From the NCBI GenBank assembly GCA_947462335.1, contig OX381715.1:39470650-39534649 (forward strand): a stretch of DNA of 64,000 nucleotides, given 5' to 3'. Of the stretch, positions 1-10,127 are shown in pieces. The notes under the pieces were generated by a model. It ran no database searches. It saw only the letters and a list, made by a program, of their open reading frames with translations, and had not been told where the DNA came from. This DNA is from Harmothoe impar (Eukaryota > Annelida > Polychaeta > Phyllodocida > Polynoidae). A program made the position numbers and the translations under genes. Position 1 is the stretch's first letter; each line of letters begins with the position of its first letter.

Positions 1-800
1 ATCTAATCAAGTTGAATCATTATCATTAAATGCTACATGGGCTGTAAAAGCAATGTATATTAAACTACAGAACAAAAAAAAAACCACATTGATTGCCACT
101 TGATTGTGAAAACCCACAACATGAATAATGTAGGCTTTTTAGTGTGATCCCACTAGGGCTTTGCAGGCATTTTGATCCAACTACAAAATGATTGCTCCTG
201 TGGAGCATGGCGGTCACTTCTCAAGGCCAGGGAAAATGTGCAGCACCAAGGGCAAAGGGCATGGTGAAGGTGTCAGTGCACAGGGTCTTGAGGGGTGTAA
301 GTGGTGAGGTAGAGGAGCCAAATACAAAGGCCCATGACAAGAGGGTCTTTTTCGGATTTGTGGAATATAATTATGGCCCCAGTCTAACCGAGAAGGAATA
401 ATACAAAATTACTCTCGACATGAGCCTTTGCCTTTATTTCATGTTTTTTACCGTTCAAAATATACTGAGCTGCGTTAAATCACCTTAAGAATTTAAACGA
501 ATGATGACATCACAGGTCATAAGATACGGGGATATTGTGATATCGGCCACAAAATAAAAAGTGGTATACAATACCATCGTGAGGGCATCCACGCACATCA
601 GAATTGAAAGGGTTGAAGAAGCATGGCAGGCAGGGCATGTGTATACAGTTATGACCTTAGGCTAGCATAGATTATTGAAAGAGAATGAAGACAACAATGT
701 AATCTGGCTTGTTCTATGCGAATGTGAGATACAGAGAAGGTGCAGAGTTACCATGTACAGCCACACGATACCGCTATTTAGAAGTAGCTCAGTAAATCTA
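1..800. other. Non-coding, nothing recognised
   Basis: No open frame here looks like a gene and I see no terminal repeats, RNA gene or tandem array. The short open frame near 192-401 has no recognisable domain and no similar copy elsewhere in the window. Confidence 0.6.
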
Positions 801-1040
801 CAACCTGTATGGGCTGGTTCTTCTGCTCAGACTCTCATAATGAGATCCTGATCAGCCAAAAGACCAACCCTGACCGTCATGGCCAGAGATTAATAATCTC
901 TTGCCCCAGTTTGGAGGCGGTAACACTAAGCGCTCAATTACACACTGGACAGCTCCATTATGGAGCAGTGCGATCGGCACCCTGGTGCCTACCCTTGTGT
1001 ACTAACAGGCTGATTGAGGGCTAATGTAAGTCCACGTTAG
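801..1040. repeat. Module A, copy 1 (diverged duplicate of about 63100-63380)
   Basis: The stretch shares several phrases in the same order with the far end of the window: a GATC..TGATCAGC phrase, then CATTATGGAGCAGTGC, then CCCTTGTG(T/C)ACTAACAGGCTG. Indels between the two copies break every reading frame, so this is shared non-coding sequence rather than a conserved exon. The copies are 62 kb apart and in the same orientation. It may be an old dispersed repeat or part of the wider duplication pattern described in the findings. Confidence 0.55.
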
Positions 1041-2604
1041 TTCAAAGAAAATGCGCACGTGGAAATGGTTCGGACTCAAACAGAGAAGTCATGGCATATT
1101 GGTAGTCCTATGTAAAGTATGTGCACAGCCTTGTAGACTTTAACCTATTACAGCAAACAATCTTGCTTTCGTATCTCATTTGCGAGTTTCTAGACTAGGC
1201 TAGTCAGTGTGTGAACAATTTCAATTTCAATTTAATCGTTTATTATGCTGAACAGAACATTCTACAAACAGATGCAGATATCAATACTCTCCTCAGTAGG
1301 AATACAAGAAAACAAGAATCATTCCTTAAATGTAACATTCATAACTACTATTACCAACTCTTCTTTTTGCTGTATAATACAAGGATAATACTGGCAGCCC
1401 GCAGTGACGTCACGGCGTCACTGGCGGGAGAGCTGGTACCACCCCCTGTCGATCAATAGTCGTACTAACTTGTTAGTCCATATCATAATGAACTCACTGG
1501 ATATACAATACCATATTACCCAATGTATTACACAATGTGTTTTATATATCATATATTATATATTATATATTAGCTGTTTTAATACAAGCCTAGTATTAAC
1601 ACTATATATATATACGTGTGAACTTAAATGAGCTGCTGGTGCTGACAATACACAATGGTTGTTGAAAAAAAATTGATGCTGGATTATGTTGGTTGGTACA
1701 TCGGACATACAGCAACATTTAATCAACACCCAAATCAAGACCTTTTCACAAGCATGTAGCCTAGCTCTTACTATGAATTGGATGAATTCACACCAACAGC
1801 TGTTATTGCCAATTTTAGGTCCACTGAGGTATTTAACAATGAAAAATAACAATGTGAAAGTTAGATAACACACACTTTATTTGTATTTTCTTATCTTCGA
1901 GTATTTGTAATATACAGTTTGTGGTAAACAGTTATCAGCAATGACAGTCTAGTAAAAGCCATGTATAATTAGACAAACATGTGTCAAGGGTCCGTGTCAA
2001 GCTGTTACTCAGCTCAATTCCGAAAGTAGATGAACACTGCCACACATTGCTGTTATCTGATGCTCCAATTTTCTCAAATGATTATGAGTTTTGTAGAGGG
2101 GTATCATACTAGTGCACTCAAAAGGTTGTGTTGTCATTGAGAGATTCAGTTCAAGTAATCAGATGAGGTGTACAAGGTCCCCAAGTCATGAACTGAAGGG
2201 GCGATAGACCAAATTACTAATTAAGAAGTCTCAAATTACTGAATTGAAAATGAATGAGCACAACCATGATTAGATGTGTTTTGTCTTCTAAGGAAAATGC
2301 CTACTACTGGACACAAAGCTGAACAGAGTTGAATGAAAATCAATATTGTATGAGTAGGATATAGCAATGCTGTAACTGTGAGGGCAGGGTATGTATCTGT
2401 ATTTCTTGTACGTAGTGGTCATCCTGTTAGGCAAAACACATTCTATATGCCCTAAACATTACTACGGGAGTGCTTATATTTTTACAATGGGGGGGGGGGG
2501 AGGGTAAGACAGTCAAATTTGTTCATCCCTCCCAAGAGGCCATTCCGGCGAGTCAATAATCACATAAGTTCATGCTTTTTGATGAATAGTGATGTGATGG
2601 CTTT
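1041..2604. other. Non-coding A+T-rich DNA with one short shared repeat
   Basis: Around 1216-1300 there is a TTTCAATTTCAATTTAA run followed by a TGAACA..CAGTCTACAAA-like segment that recurs at 18721-18800. Its reverse complement ends in short TGAAAT-type repeats, as some LINE or SINE 3' tails do, but I cannot name a family. From 1545 to 1620 the DNA is nearly pure A/T with TATATA runs. A 14-base G run lies near 2489. No genes are seen. Confidence 0.5.
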
Positions 2605-3135
2605 TCACACTTAAAGTTGGTATCCAAATTGGGTGACTAGAATTGACCCCTCTCAATAATTACCTGAAAGTCCTGAACATATACTTTTCTTCTGAAATAG
2701 GTGCTTAATTCTGGTTACCAAGAGTCTTAAAGGCTTTAATATAAAGTGTGTAATAACATCTAGATCTACAGCTTTCATGGAGAAAACTTAAGCATTGGCA
2801 AACCATCTGAGATATGCTGCCACCTGTGCAGATGTCAATGCACTAATGTGTTCATGAATGGAGTTGAGCTACTGGGTATGCAATAGGAATGTCTTGTAAA
2901 CACTATACACAGCTGCCACCTTGTGGTTTAGAAGAGAGGCATGCTAATTGCTTTATTTTTGACTGCTCAGTGGAAATTCATTTTTGCTACTGTGTGGGGA
3001 TTTTTGTATGGAAATAGTTCTTATAGAGCTTTAATACTTTCACATATGTCTTACAACACCAGCATGCTTATCCCCATTCTGGAAGTGGAAATTCGTCACC
3101 GCAACAGTTGGGATACCAACTTTAAAACAGGTGAC
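2605..3135. mobile_element. Possible short inverted-repeat element
   Basis: The phrase TTAAAGTTGGTATCC near 2610 is answered by its inverse, GGATACCAACTTTAAA, near 3110-3128. The arms are about 16 bp and the interior has no recognisable coding sequence. No convincing target duplication is visible, so the boundaries are loose. A non-autonomous DNA transposon is the simplest explanation; chance pairing of arms this short is not excluded. Confidence 0.4.
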
Positions 3136-3930
3136 TTTGTTTTGCCACCACACCCAAAGAGGGGTCAACACTTTTTACTCCCACCCAAAATCCATCACAC
3201 GCCCTGTTTTAACAAATTAACCTAAATATTTGATCAGTTTTAACATCTTGCATTCTGCTTTACACCACAGTTGGCCGAGAGAACAAAATAGATGGCATGA
3301 ATGTATTTTCCATACATTGATGTACATTGATGCGGTCCATTGAGCACACTCTCATACTGTTAGTGTAAATCAGATATGATACATGTGACTCGCTGCATAA
3401 GTGTTATACTCCTTGGACAATGGTAATTCTCTGTGGGTGGTGTCTTGAACATTTACCCTGTACTTGGCTTATAACACTTATACAGCACCTCACTCTCTGC
3501 AACTATTTACAGTCCGTCTCATATGCAGAGTATAGGGTAAACCGCCCATATGTGGCCCTGTTGAGGAGCTGAAACCCACAAGACTGACTTTGATACAATA
3601 TTACATGTAGAAAGAGTGATCCAATCCTCATGAAGTATGCAGCACTTTTCATTGGGACACTGTGTGGAATGCTATAAACATGTCAAAAATATTGATTTCT
3701 ATGTAATATATTGTGAAAATGCTGATTAAAGTAAGGTACCCTTTGGACATTGAATTGGTACCATAACTGGCCCACCTTGTACCTTGAGTGGCCTACTCCA
3801 ATAAAACACTGTTTATGCATCTGTAACCTGGTAAATGTGGTTACAATGTTATGTCCCATTAGAATATAATGAAATATAGCCTCATGCACATTGTTAGTTC
3901 CAATAGCAAGCCTATGAATATGCTTTAAGG
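3136..3930. other. Non-coding, nothing recognised
   Basis: No gene is seen. A phrase GGGTAAACCGCCC at about 3534 matches, inverted, the phrase GGGCGGTTTACCC at about 11560, probably ends of one repeat family. The DNA up to 3946 includes the left target duplication of the Penelope-like element. Confidence 0.5.
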
Positions 3931-3946
3931 CTACTCTCCTATCTTG

Positions 3947-4672
3947 TTTGTGGTGGACGTGGCGTTCGTTCCTCCCAACACTACATACCAATCTGACCGA
4001 GGTAAGTTTGAAATTCCCTCTCTGTGCCTGGTGCTGGTCATGTGACCCAATCTGAGTGATTTCATTGGCTGCCAGAAAGCTGGTCTAGCATTTCAGGTTT
4101 GTGTATGACTTTATTTCACCATTTTATTTATTTATATTTTAATAAAGGTTGAGTTTTCTTAGGAAACTCTTAGATAAATAGAGTTACTCTATTTATTTTT
4201 CATAAATTTGGAATAGGTGTAGGTCCAATCATATGATTGGCCCATGGTGTTTTGTAGTCATGCCAATGATATGGCCACACTCAGTTTGGTATCTAGGTAT
4301 GTTTCGGCCCTCTAGGGGACTCATCAGGTGTAATCTAGGGGTGGATTAAATGTTTATATTTAAAGAGGAAATTTATTTTTGTCTTAGACAAAATATTTCT
4401 CCTCTGTGACCAGTTTGGGTTTTTACCAAACTATTAGTTTTTTCAGACTCAGGCTTTTCATACCAGGTGGCACCTGGGTAGGCCTTTTAATGGCTACTTG
4501 GTCCAGGTAGGGGAATTTTGTGATTTTCGGGTCAGTTGGAATGGAGCTTTAGGTTAGACTGGGGGGGGAGCTCGGTTGAGGATTTTTCCTTGACCATTGG
4601 TTTTTACCGAATGGGCAAATTTCTAATTTTGAAATATTACCCAATTTTTGCCGGTTTGGCGTGGGAAAAAAA
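3947..4672 (-). repeat. PLE terminal direct repeat (pLTR), 3' copy
   Basis: These 726 bp are repeated at 9159-10218, where a 336-bp insertion plus target duplication interrupts them. Minus-strand AATAAA motifs lie around 4110-4140, downstream of the ORF2 stop at 4696 in the direction of transcription, and could serve as polyadenylation signals. A hammerhead-like core lies at 4301-4327. The repeat ends at a short A run just before the ORF2 stop codon. Confidence 0.88.
4301..4327 (-). ncRNA. Hammerhead-ribozyme-like core, 3' pLTR copy
   Basis: On the minus strand the two conserved hammerhead boxes occur in order and at normal spacing: CTGATGAG, then a short GC-rich stem-loop (CCC, loop, GGG), then CGAAAC. 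Hammerhead motifs are an established feature of PLE terminal repeats. Stem II forms with one internal mismatch. I could not draw a convincing stem III closing on a NUH cleavage triplet downstream of GAAAC, nor a strong stem I, so this copy may be degenerate or need a dimeric fold. It is called on the core boxes and the context only. Confidence 0.5.
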
Positions 4673-4695
4673 TGACGTGGCTTTTTGTTGTCAGT

Positions 4696-7404
4696 CTAAC
4701 CATAGCGGCTCTCCAGGATGTTCATTCCTGTTGGTACCATGGTTTTCAAACGCTGTATCCATGAAAATTCTATAGATTTTCTGAGTTTGGTTCCCCTCTT
4801 TGATTGGGGGTGTTCATAGATGAAGTCTAGAATGTAGACTCTCATGTCGCTGACGCCATTATGTCCATGTTGGTTGAAGTGGTATGCCACTTCACTTGTC
4901 TTGTATCTTTTGTGTCTGATGTCTCCATCATGTTCACTTATCCTTTTTCCCACATCTCTGTAGGTTTCTCCTACATATCTTTTCCCACAGTGTTTGCAGT
5001 CTATGCAGTAGACTAAATTTGAGCTTTTGCAACTCACATTTGTTTTTGTCTCTCTGGTCATTTGACTGGTTATGGAAATTTTGCCCGATTTTTCTAAAAA
5101 TGGGCAGGTCTTGCAGTCTGGGTCGCTGCACAGATTTGTGTTGACTTTTTTGACCCATTCAGCTGGGTTGAAGTTGCATCTGGCTCGTACCAGATGGTCT
5201 CTCAGATTCTTTGGCCGTTTGTAGCCAGTTACCAGTTTCATGCGTTGCATTTCCCTGGTGGTGTAAGATTGGGCCAAATTGTCCCAATTTTTTTTGATGA
5301 TCTTTTCCAGTTTGTTGTAATTGGGCCTGAAGGTGGTGGTCAGAAACATTTTTTCTTCTTCAGGCTCTGGTTTTTCTACAGTTTTGTCTGTTCTGGCCCT
5401 TTTTCTTAGGGCCTCTCGTTCCATTAATTTCTCTTTCTCGATTTCTTTTCTAGATTTGCTGTTCAGCAAAGTTTCTCGATCTAGGAGTGCCACTTTTTCT
5501 TTTGCTTCATTTATGAGCCATGGTGGGTACCCTTTGGAGAGGAATTGTTCCTCCTTCAATTTTATGCAAGCTTCATAGTCTGAGTCCTTTTTGCAGATTC
5601 TTTTTAGCCTTAGAAATTGGCTATAGGGTAGACTTTTCTTCACATTTGGAGCATGTGCAGAGTCATATCTGAGGTAGCTGTTGGTGTCTGTTGGCTTTGT
5701 ATACAAGCTAGTGTATAGTCCACCATTACCATTTTTATTTACAGTTGTGTCCAAAAAATGGATTTTTTCGTTGGACCATTCAGCTGTAAATTTTATAGTT
5801 GGGTGTTCTCCATTAAGGAAATTGACCCAACTTTTCAATTTTTCTTCTCCGTGTTCCCAGACGAAAAAGATGTCATCTATGTATCTAAACCAAGTTGTGG
5901 GTTTATCTCCAGATTTATCTAGGAGTTTTGTCTCCAAATCTGTCATAAACAGGTTTGCATATGAGGGTGCAACCCTCGTGCCCATGGCTGTGCCACTTAT
6001 TTGTAGGTAATTTTCATTGTTAAATTGAAAATTGTTGTTTTTCAGAACTATCTCCAAAAGGTCTACTAGAGACTCATTTTTTGGATTTTGGGTCCCATTC
6101 CTCTCTTTTTCAAGAGTATCTGCAATCACCTGTATACCTTCATCATTAGGGATGTTGGTATACAGGGCGGTCACATCTAGTGTGCCTATGATGGTGTTTT
6201 CATCAATCCCCTCAATTTGTTCGATTTTCTTTATAAAATCTGTGGTGTCTTTCACATATGATTTACTTTTTTGTACCAAAGGTTTTAAGAATAGGTCAAC
6301 CATAGAGGAAATTCTCTCCGTTGGGCAGCCATTAGCTGAGCAAATTGGTCTGCCTGGGGGAGGGTCGACATTTTTGTGGATTTTTGGTAGAAAGTAGATT
6401 TGGGGTGTTCTTGGTTTTTGTGTGATCAAAGTTTTGGCTACTTTTTTTGAAATTTCTTTGTTTTCGAGCATAGTTTGGACTCTCTCCTCTACTTTGGCTT
6501 GATAAGCCGGGGTTGGGTCAGAGTCTAATTTTAAGTAGGTTTTTTCATCAGATAATTGCCTGTCTGCTTCTAGAATATAGTCTATGGTGTCCATGACTAC
6601 TATGGCCCCACCCTTATCTGCCGGTTTAATGGTCACTGATTTGTCTACCGCTAGTTCTCTCAATGCCTTTCTTTGGTGGGTGTTTAGGTTGTGTTTCTTA
6701 ACAGCTTTTGGTTGGCCAGATTCATTCAAGCTTTTTATATTTTCTTGTATCCAGTTTTCTAAAGGGATACAAGTGCTGGGTGGCTGCCAGCTTGATTTTG
6801 AGCCCTTTCCAGTCTTAATGAGATGAGGTTGATCAAATGGAGGCACTATGGTCTCCTTTGTTGACAGAAGGTCAGTTATCTTAGGTTGAATTAAGTTACC
6901 ATCTCTGCATATGTTTTTCTCTTTTTCTTTTTCTTTTTCTAGTCTTTTCTGGTTTTTCAAGAAGGTTTTTCCTTTACCACTGGACCAATACTGTTTTGTT
7001 CTTAGGCGGTTATGAAACACATCCAAGTCTTTTCTTACTTCAGCTAGATCGATTTTTGTTTGGGTTGGGCAAAATTTCAGGCCCTTTTCAAGTACTTGAG
7101 ATTGGGCCAAAGTTAATTCTACTCTTGATAGATTGACTATATTTTCCGATTTTTTAGGTTTTTTCTTTTCGACAGGAGGTTTTGGATTTTTTTGATTTTC
7201 AGTTGGGGTTTGTTCTACCTCGATTTCTGATGATGATATGTCACAGACAACGTCAACAATTTTTTCAACAGGAACACAGACATTTTTAATTGCATTTTTT
7301 ACCACAGGTACATTTTGTGAATTTTCAGACAACATGATTAATTTTGACGGGGTGTTGCAGTGGGAATGTTCAAGTTCATAGTTCATGGGCGTTTGCATGG
7401 TCAT
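4696..7404 (-). CDS. PLE ORF2: reverse transcriptase with C-terminal GIY-YIG endonuclease
   Basis: This 902-residue protein would copy the element's RNA into DNA at a chromosomal nick made by its own nuclease. Visible PLE signatures, in order: a basic, lysine-rich N-terminal region (about 75-165); KPADKGGAIVV (260-270); FLPKIHK (338-344); LDVTALYTNIP with the first catalytic Asp at 410; AMGTRVAPSYANLF (473-486); RYIDD (507-511) with the paired Asp; then a basic linker and a cysteine-rich lead-in (C759, C764, C767, C792, C800, C803, C806). The GIY-YIG domain has LVYC at 797-800, YVGET at 810-814, and R821 and H825 on the following helix. No stop or frameshift interrupts it. The ATG at 7404 is in frame, but the frame is open upstream to 7518, overlapping ORF1, so a frameshift fusion protein is an alternative start. 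Confidence 0.95.
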   Translation of the reverse strand: MTMQTPMNYELEHSHCNTPSKLIMLSENSQNVPVVKNAIKNVCVPVEKIVDVVCDISSSEIEVEQTPTENQKNPKPPVEKKKPKKSENIVNLSRVELTLAQSQVLEKGLKFCPTQTKIDLAEVRKDLDVFHNRLRTKQYWSSGKGKTFLKNQKRLEKEKEKEKNICRDGNLIQPKITDLLSTKETIVPPFDQPHLIKTGKGSKSSWQPPSTCIPLENWIQENIKSLNESGQPKAVKKHNLNTHQRKALRELAVDKSVTIKPADKGGAIVVMDTIDYILEADRQLSDEKTYLKLDSDPTPAYQAKVEERVQTMLENKEISKKVAKTLITQKPRTPQIYFLPKIHKNVDPPPGRPICSANGCPTERISSMVDLFLKPLVQKSKSYVKDTTDFIKKIEQIEGIDENTIIGTLDVTALYTNIPNDEGIQVIADTLEKERNGTQNPKNESLVDLLEIVLKNNNFQFNNENYLQISGTAMGTRVAPSYANLFMTDLETKLLDKSGDKPTTWFRYIDDIFFVWEHGEEKLKSWVNFLNGEHPTIKFTAEWSNEKIHFLDTTVNKNGNGGLYTSLYTKPTDTNSYLRYDSAHAPNVKKSLPYSQFLRLKRICKKDSDYEACIKLKEEQFLSKGYPPWLINEAKEKVALLDRETLLNSKSRKEIEKEKLMEREALRKRARTDKTVEKPEPEEEKMFLTTTFRPNYNKLEKIIKKNWDNLAQSYTTREMQRMKLVTGYKRPKNLRDHLVRARCNFNPAEWVKKVNTNLCSDPDCKTCPFLEKSGKISITSQMTRETKTNVSCKSSNLVYCIDCKHCGKRYVGETYRDVGKRISEHDGDIRHKRYKTSEVAYHFNQHGHNGVSDMRVYILDFIYEHPQSKRGTKLRKSIEFSWIQRLKTMVPTGMNILESRYG

Positions 7405-7433
7405 AGATGTAGTGTCAGGGGCAGCCGAGGGAG

Positions 7434-8969
7434 TCAGTACCTGCCTCGGTAATTGCCTCGGTGGTTGCGGCTGCCGCGAGCTGGGCCTCGCCCCCGGGAG
7501 TTTCCCCGGGTCTGAGTGCTATCCTCGTAGTCATCAGAGGCATGGTTGTTACCTCTGCCTCCCTGGCCTCGGAAGTTGCCTCTTCCTCGGCCCCTCTGAC
7601 CCCTGAAGGGGCCCTTGATTTCCTCGTTGGTGACTCTCGGGAGATCTGCGCGACTCTGCCAATCTGTCTCGATTTTTGTTTCGAGCTTGGCGATCTGCTT
7701 GAGCTGTTCCTTTTTGGCTAGCTCTATCTTGCGGGCTGCCTCCTCTGGAGAGGCAAGTAGTATGGGGGTGTTTGTTGTCACCCTCCTCCAGCTATGGTCA
7801 TGACCGGCGGCCACATCGTCTAGATGTTTGGCCCTGGTCTTCATCACCTTGGCGATACGCTGCATCATTCTTTTGGAGGCTGCTTTTCTTTCCTCTACTA
7901 TGATGAGGTCTACCTCGGAGATGTCATCGAAGTGGGTCGGGTTGTTTTCCAGACCGAAGGACCAGAGAGGTAACATGCCCACATCAGAGCAATCCATGTA
8001 CCAATCTGACCACTTCCGCATCAATGTGGCCTTCTTATGCGTGTTGTTCGCGGTGACCCAGATATCGTAGGCTGCCTGAGGCAGCCTGTCATCAGTCGGG
8101 TCAGGCACCTGTTCAAAAGAGAAAGGAATGTCAGGTATTTGTTGTTGTTTGAACAAGCATGAGGTACGTTGGCCTATGCTGTCACTATGGTTGACTTCGT
8201 CGTATAGTGACAGTGTAGGTAATGTACTGGAAACAGAGTCGGTCGATGTGTAATCGACTGATTGTGAGATATCTATCGTATCTATGGCTACAGAAATGTT
8301 TGTGCCACTAGACTGTGGTGCAAACGACTTATCTGGAGGTTTTCTTGAAACAAGGAGCTCTGTAGCGGCTGTGTTTGGTTGAAAACCGGCTGCAGAGGGC
8401 ATGTTTACATCAAGCGGTAGCGTCCTCATGGGCGCCGCCATCTTGGATTTGTCGTGTGGTCTCACCGGTGGTTTCGTAAAAACCTCCGGTCGACCAACGA
8501 AATTCGAATTGGTGTCGGGAAAAGGCTCCCTAAATTCGGATTGAGAGCTACTGAGACTCTCTTGAGAGTTAAAGAGTGTTTCTGAATTCTCGAGAGAGTG
8601 AAATCTGTTTTCCAAATTTAAATCCGTCAAGATGCGAAAATTTTCGACATCATGGCGGTTGGCTTCGTCTGGGCTGGAGCTGGTTGCCGGCCGCTTCCTT
8701 TTTGCACACGGCGTGGAAGGGTTTGGCAGCCGGTGACCAGCGGCCATGTTGGATTTGGCGCATGATGAAGCGAAAATTTCGGCAAGAGACAATTGTTTTA
8801 GTCGTGTACGTTTGGGAAAATGCTGGGAAGGACTTACTTTATCGTCCAGGGCGGATGATCCGCTTGCTTTGGCTTCCTTTGGGTCGAAGACGACATTCGT
8901 CCTCCGTCGCTTTGCTTGAGGGCCGGATGCTTCCTCGGTCTTGGTAGGATCCAAGTTCTCGTCAGCCAT
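7434..8969 (-). CDS. PLE ORF1: RGG-rich, probably RNA-binding protein
   Basis: The open frame is 511 codons from the ATG at 8969, which has A at -3 and G at +4. The same frame runs up to a GTG at 9020, but that is not a plausible start. The N-terminal half is low-complexity, Ser/Pro-rich and contains a KRRR cluster (possible nuclear signal). The middle (about residues 300-450 counted from the ATG) is a predicted helical segment rich in Lys, Ala and Glu. The last 80 residues are a dense RG/RGG tract like those of RNA-binding proteins and some retroelement gag proteins. No zinc knuckle is seen. It lies 29 bp upstream of the ORF2 ATG. Many described PLEs have one ORF, so a separate gag-like protein is notable. 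The RNA-binding role is inferred from the RGG tract only. Confidence 0.8.
   Translation of the reverse strand: MADENLDPTKTEEASGPQAKRRRTNVVFDPKEAKASGSSALDDKVSPSQHFPKRTRLKQLSLAEIFASSCAKSNMAAGHRLPNPSTPCAKRKRPATSSSPDEANRHDVENFRILTDLNLENRFHSLENSETLFNSQESLSSSQSEFREPFPDTNSNFVGRPEVFTKPPVRPHDKSKMAAPMRTLPLDVNMPSAAGFQPNTAATELLVSRKPPDKSFAPQSSGTNISVAIDTIDISQSVDYTSTDSVSSTLPTLSLYDEVNHSDSIGQRTSCLFKQQQIPDIPFSFEQVPDPTDDRLPQAAYDIWVTANNTHKKATLMRKWSDWYMDCSDVGMLPLWSFGLENNPTHFDDISEVDLIIVEERKAASKRMMQRIAKVMKTRAKHLDDVAAGHDHSWRRVTTNTPILLASPEEAARKIELAKKEQLKQIAKLETKIETDWQSRADLPRVTNEEIKGPFRGQRGRGRGNFRGQGGRGNNHASDDYEDSTQTRGNSRGRGPARGSRNHRGNYRGRY
7500..7506 (-). promoter_or_regulatory. Candidate -1 ribosomal frameshift site (GGGAAAC) between ORF1 and ORF2
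   Basis: On the minus strand the ORF1 codons read CGG GGA AAC, so the heptamer G GGA AAC sits exactly in the X XXY YYZ phase required for -1 slippage. ORF2 is in the -1 frame relative to ORF1 and is open from 7518, just upstream of the heptamer (the last stop in that frame is at 7519-7521). About 8 nt downstream, GCGAG and CTCGC can form a GC-rich hairpin. Further on, GGCAGCCG and CGGCTGCC (8 bp) can pair across about 45 nt. A slip would fuse nearly all of ORF1 to ORF2. Heptamer and phase are read directly; activity is inferred. Confidence 0.6.
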
Positions 8970-9158
8970 AGTGAAAATGGCCACCGGAATGTTACTATGA
9001 ACAGACCTTTCGGGATACACTAGGTATCTTCAAATACAATGCAGTTATACACTAGGTATTTCTGTAATGTATAGTAACGACAATTAGAGTACTAGACTCG
9101 TTTGTGTTACGGAATGAAAATGTTGATCCCGGAGGTGGGCTGCGCTATGCAAGACAAG
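8970..9158 (-). other. PLE 5' untranslated segment
   Basis: This is the short stretch between the 5' pLTR copy and the ORF1 ATG. It holds no long open frame. Transcripts starting in the pLTR would read through it into ORF1. Confidence 0.6.
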
Positions 9159-9206
9159 TTTGTGGTGGACGTGGCGTTCGTTCCTCCCAACACTACATAC
9201 CAATCT

Positions 9207-9542
9207 CAGAGGCGTAGGAAGCAAATCTTCATTGGGGGGGCCCAAGGGGGGCCCACTCCAACCAACTTAAAGTATTGGTTTTTGTGCATGATGTATCATA
9301 TAGATCCTTATATTAGATTGTATGGAGAAGAAGTATTTGATCCCCCTCTAGGTCTGATTTGGGGGCCCGGCCCCCTCTGCCCCCACTTTTTTCTATGCAG
9401 GAGAGTTAAGGATTGAAAATTGTGTGTATTATATTACAGGTCTTGACAAATTTTGGGGGGGGCCCAAACATATTCAGGCCCCCCCTCCTCAGTGATTGGG
9501 GGGGCCCGGGCCCCCCTGGCCCCCCCTTTTCCTACGCCACTG
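9207..9542. mobile_element. Short inverted-repeat DNA element nested in the PLE
   Basis: Ends are CAGAGGCGTAGGAA and TTCCTACGCCACTG (inverted, one mismatch over 13 bp). The 5-bp phrase AATCT is duplicated on both sides (9202-9206 and 9543-9547). The uninterrupted pLTR copy at about 4000 shows the pre-insertion site with a single AATCT. The interior has long G and C runs (GGGGGGCCC-type) and no credible protein. It is non-autonomous; I do not assign a superfamily. Confidence 0.85.
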
Positions 9543-9853
9543 AATCTGACCGAGGTAAGTTTGAAATTCCCTCTCTGTGCCTGGTGCTGGTCATGTGACC
9601 CAATCTGAGTGATTTCATTGGCTGCCAGAAAGCTGGTCTAGCATTTCAGGTTTGTGTATGACTTTATTTCACCATTTTATTTATTTATATTTTAATAAAG
9701 GTTGAGTTTTCTTAGGAAACTCTTAGATAAATAGAGTTACTCTATTTATTTTTCATAAATTTGGAATAGGTGTAGGTCCAATCATATGATTGGCCCATGG
9801 TGTTTTGTAGTCATGCCAATGATATGGCCACACTCAGTTTGGTATCTAGGTAT

Positions 9854-9880
9854 GTTTCGGCCCTCTAGGGGACTCATCAG
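9854..9880 (-). ncRNA. Hammerhead-ribozyme-like core, 5' pLTR copy
   Basis: Sequence is identical to the core at 4301-4327, with CTGATGAG and CGAAAC boxes around a short GC stem. Two copies flanking the ORFs would be the arrangement expected if ribozymes process a tandem or terminally redundant PLE transcript. The outer stems are unproven. Confidence 0.5.
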
Positions 9881-10127
9881 GTGTAATCTAGGGGTGGATT
9901 AAATGTTTATATTTAAAGAGGAAATTTATTTTTGTCTTAGACAAAATATTTCTCCTCTGTGACCAGTTTGGGTTTTTACCAAACTATTAGTTTTTTCAGA
10001 CTCAGGCTTTTCATACCAGGTGGCACCTGGGTAGGCCTTTTAATGGCTACTTGGTCCAGGTAGGGGAATTTTGTGATTTTCGGGTCAGTTGGAATGGAGC
10101 TTTAGGTTAGACTGGGGGGGGAGCTCG

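Noticed and set aside
8970..9020. Upstream extension of ORF1 to 9020
   Set aside because: The first codon there is GTG; the ATG at 8969 has a much better context.
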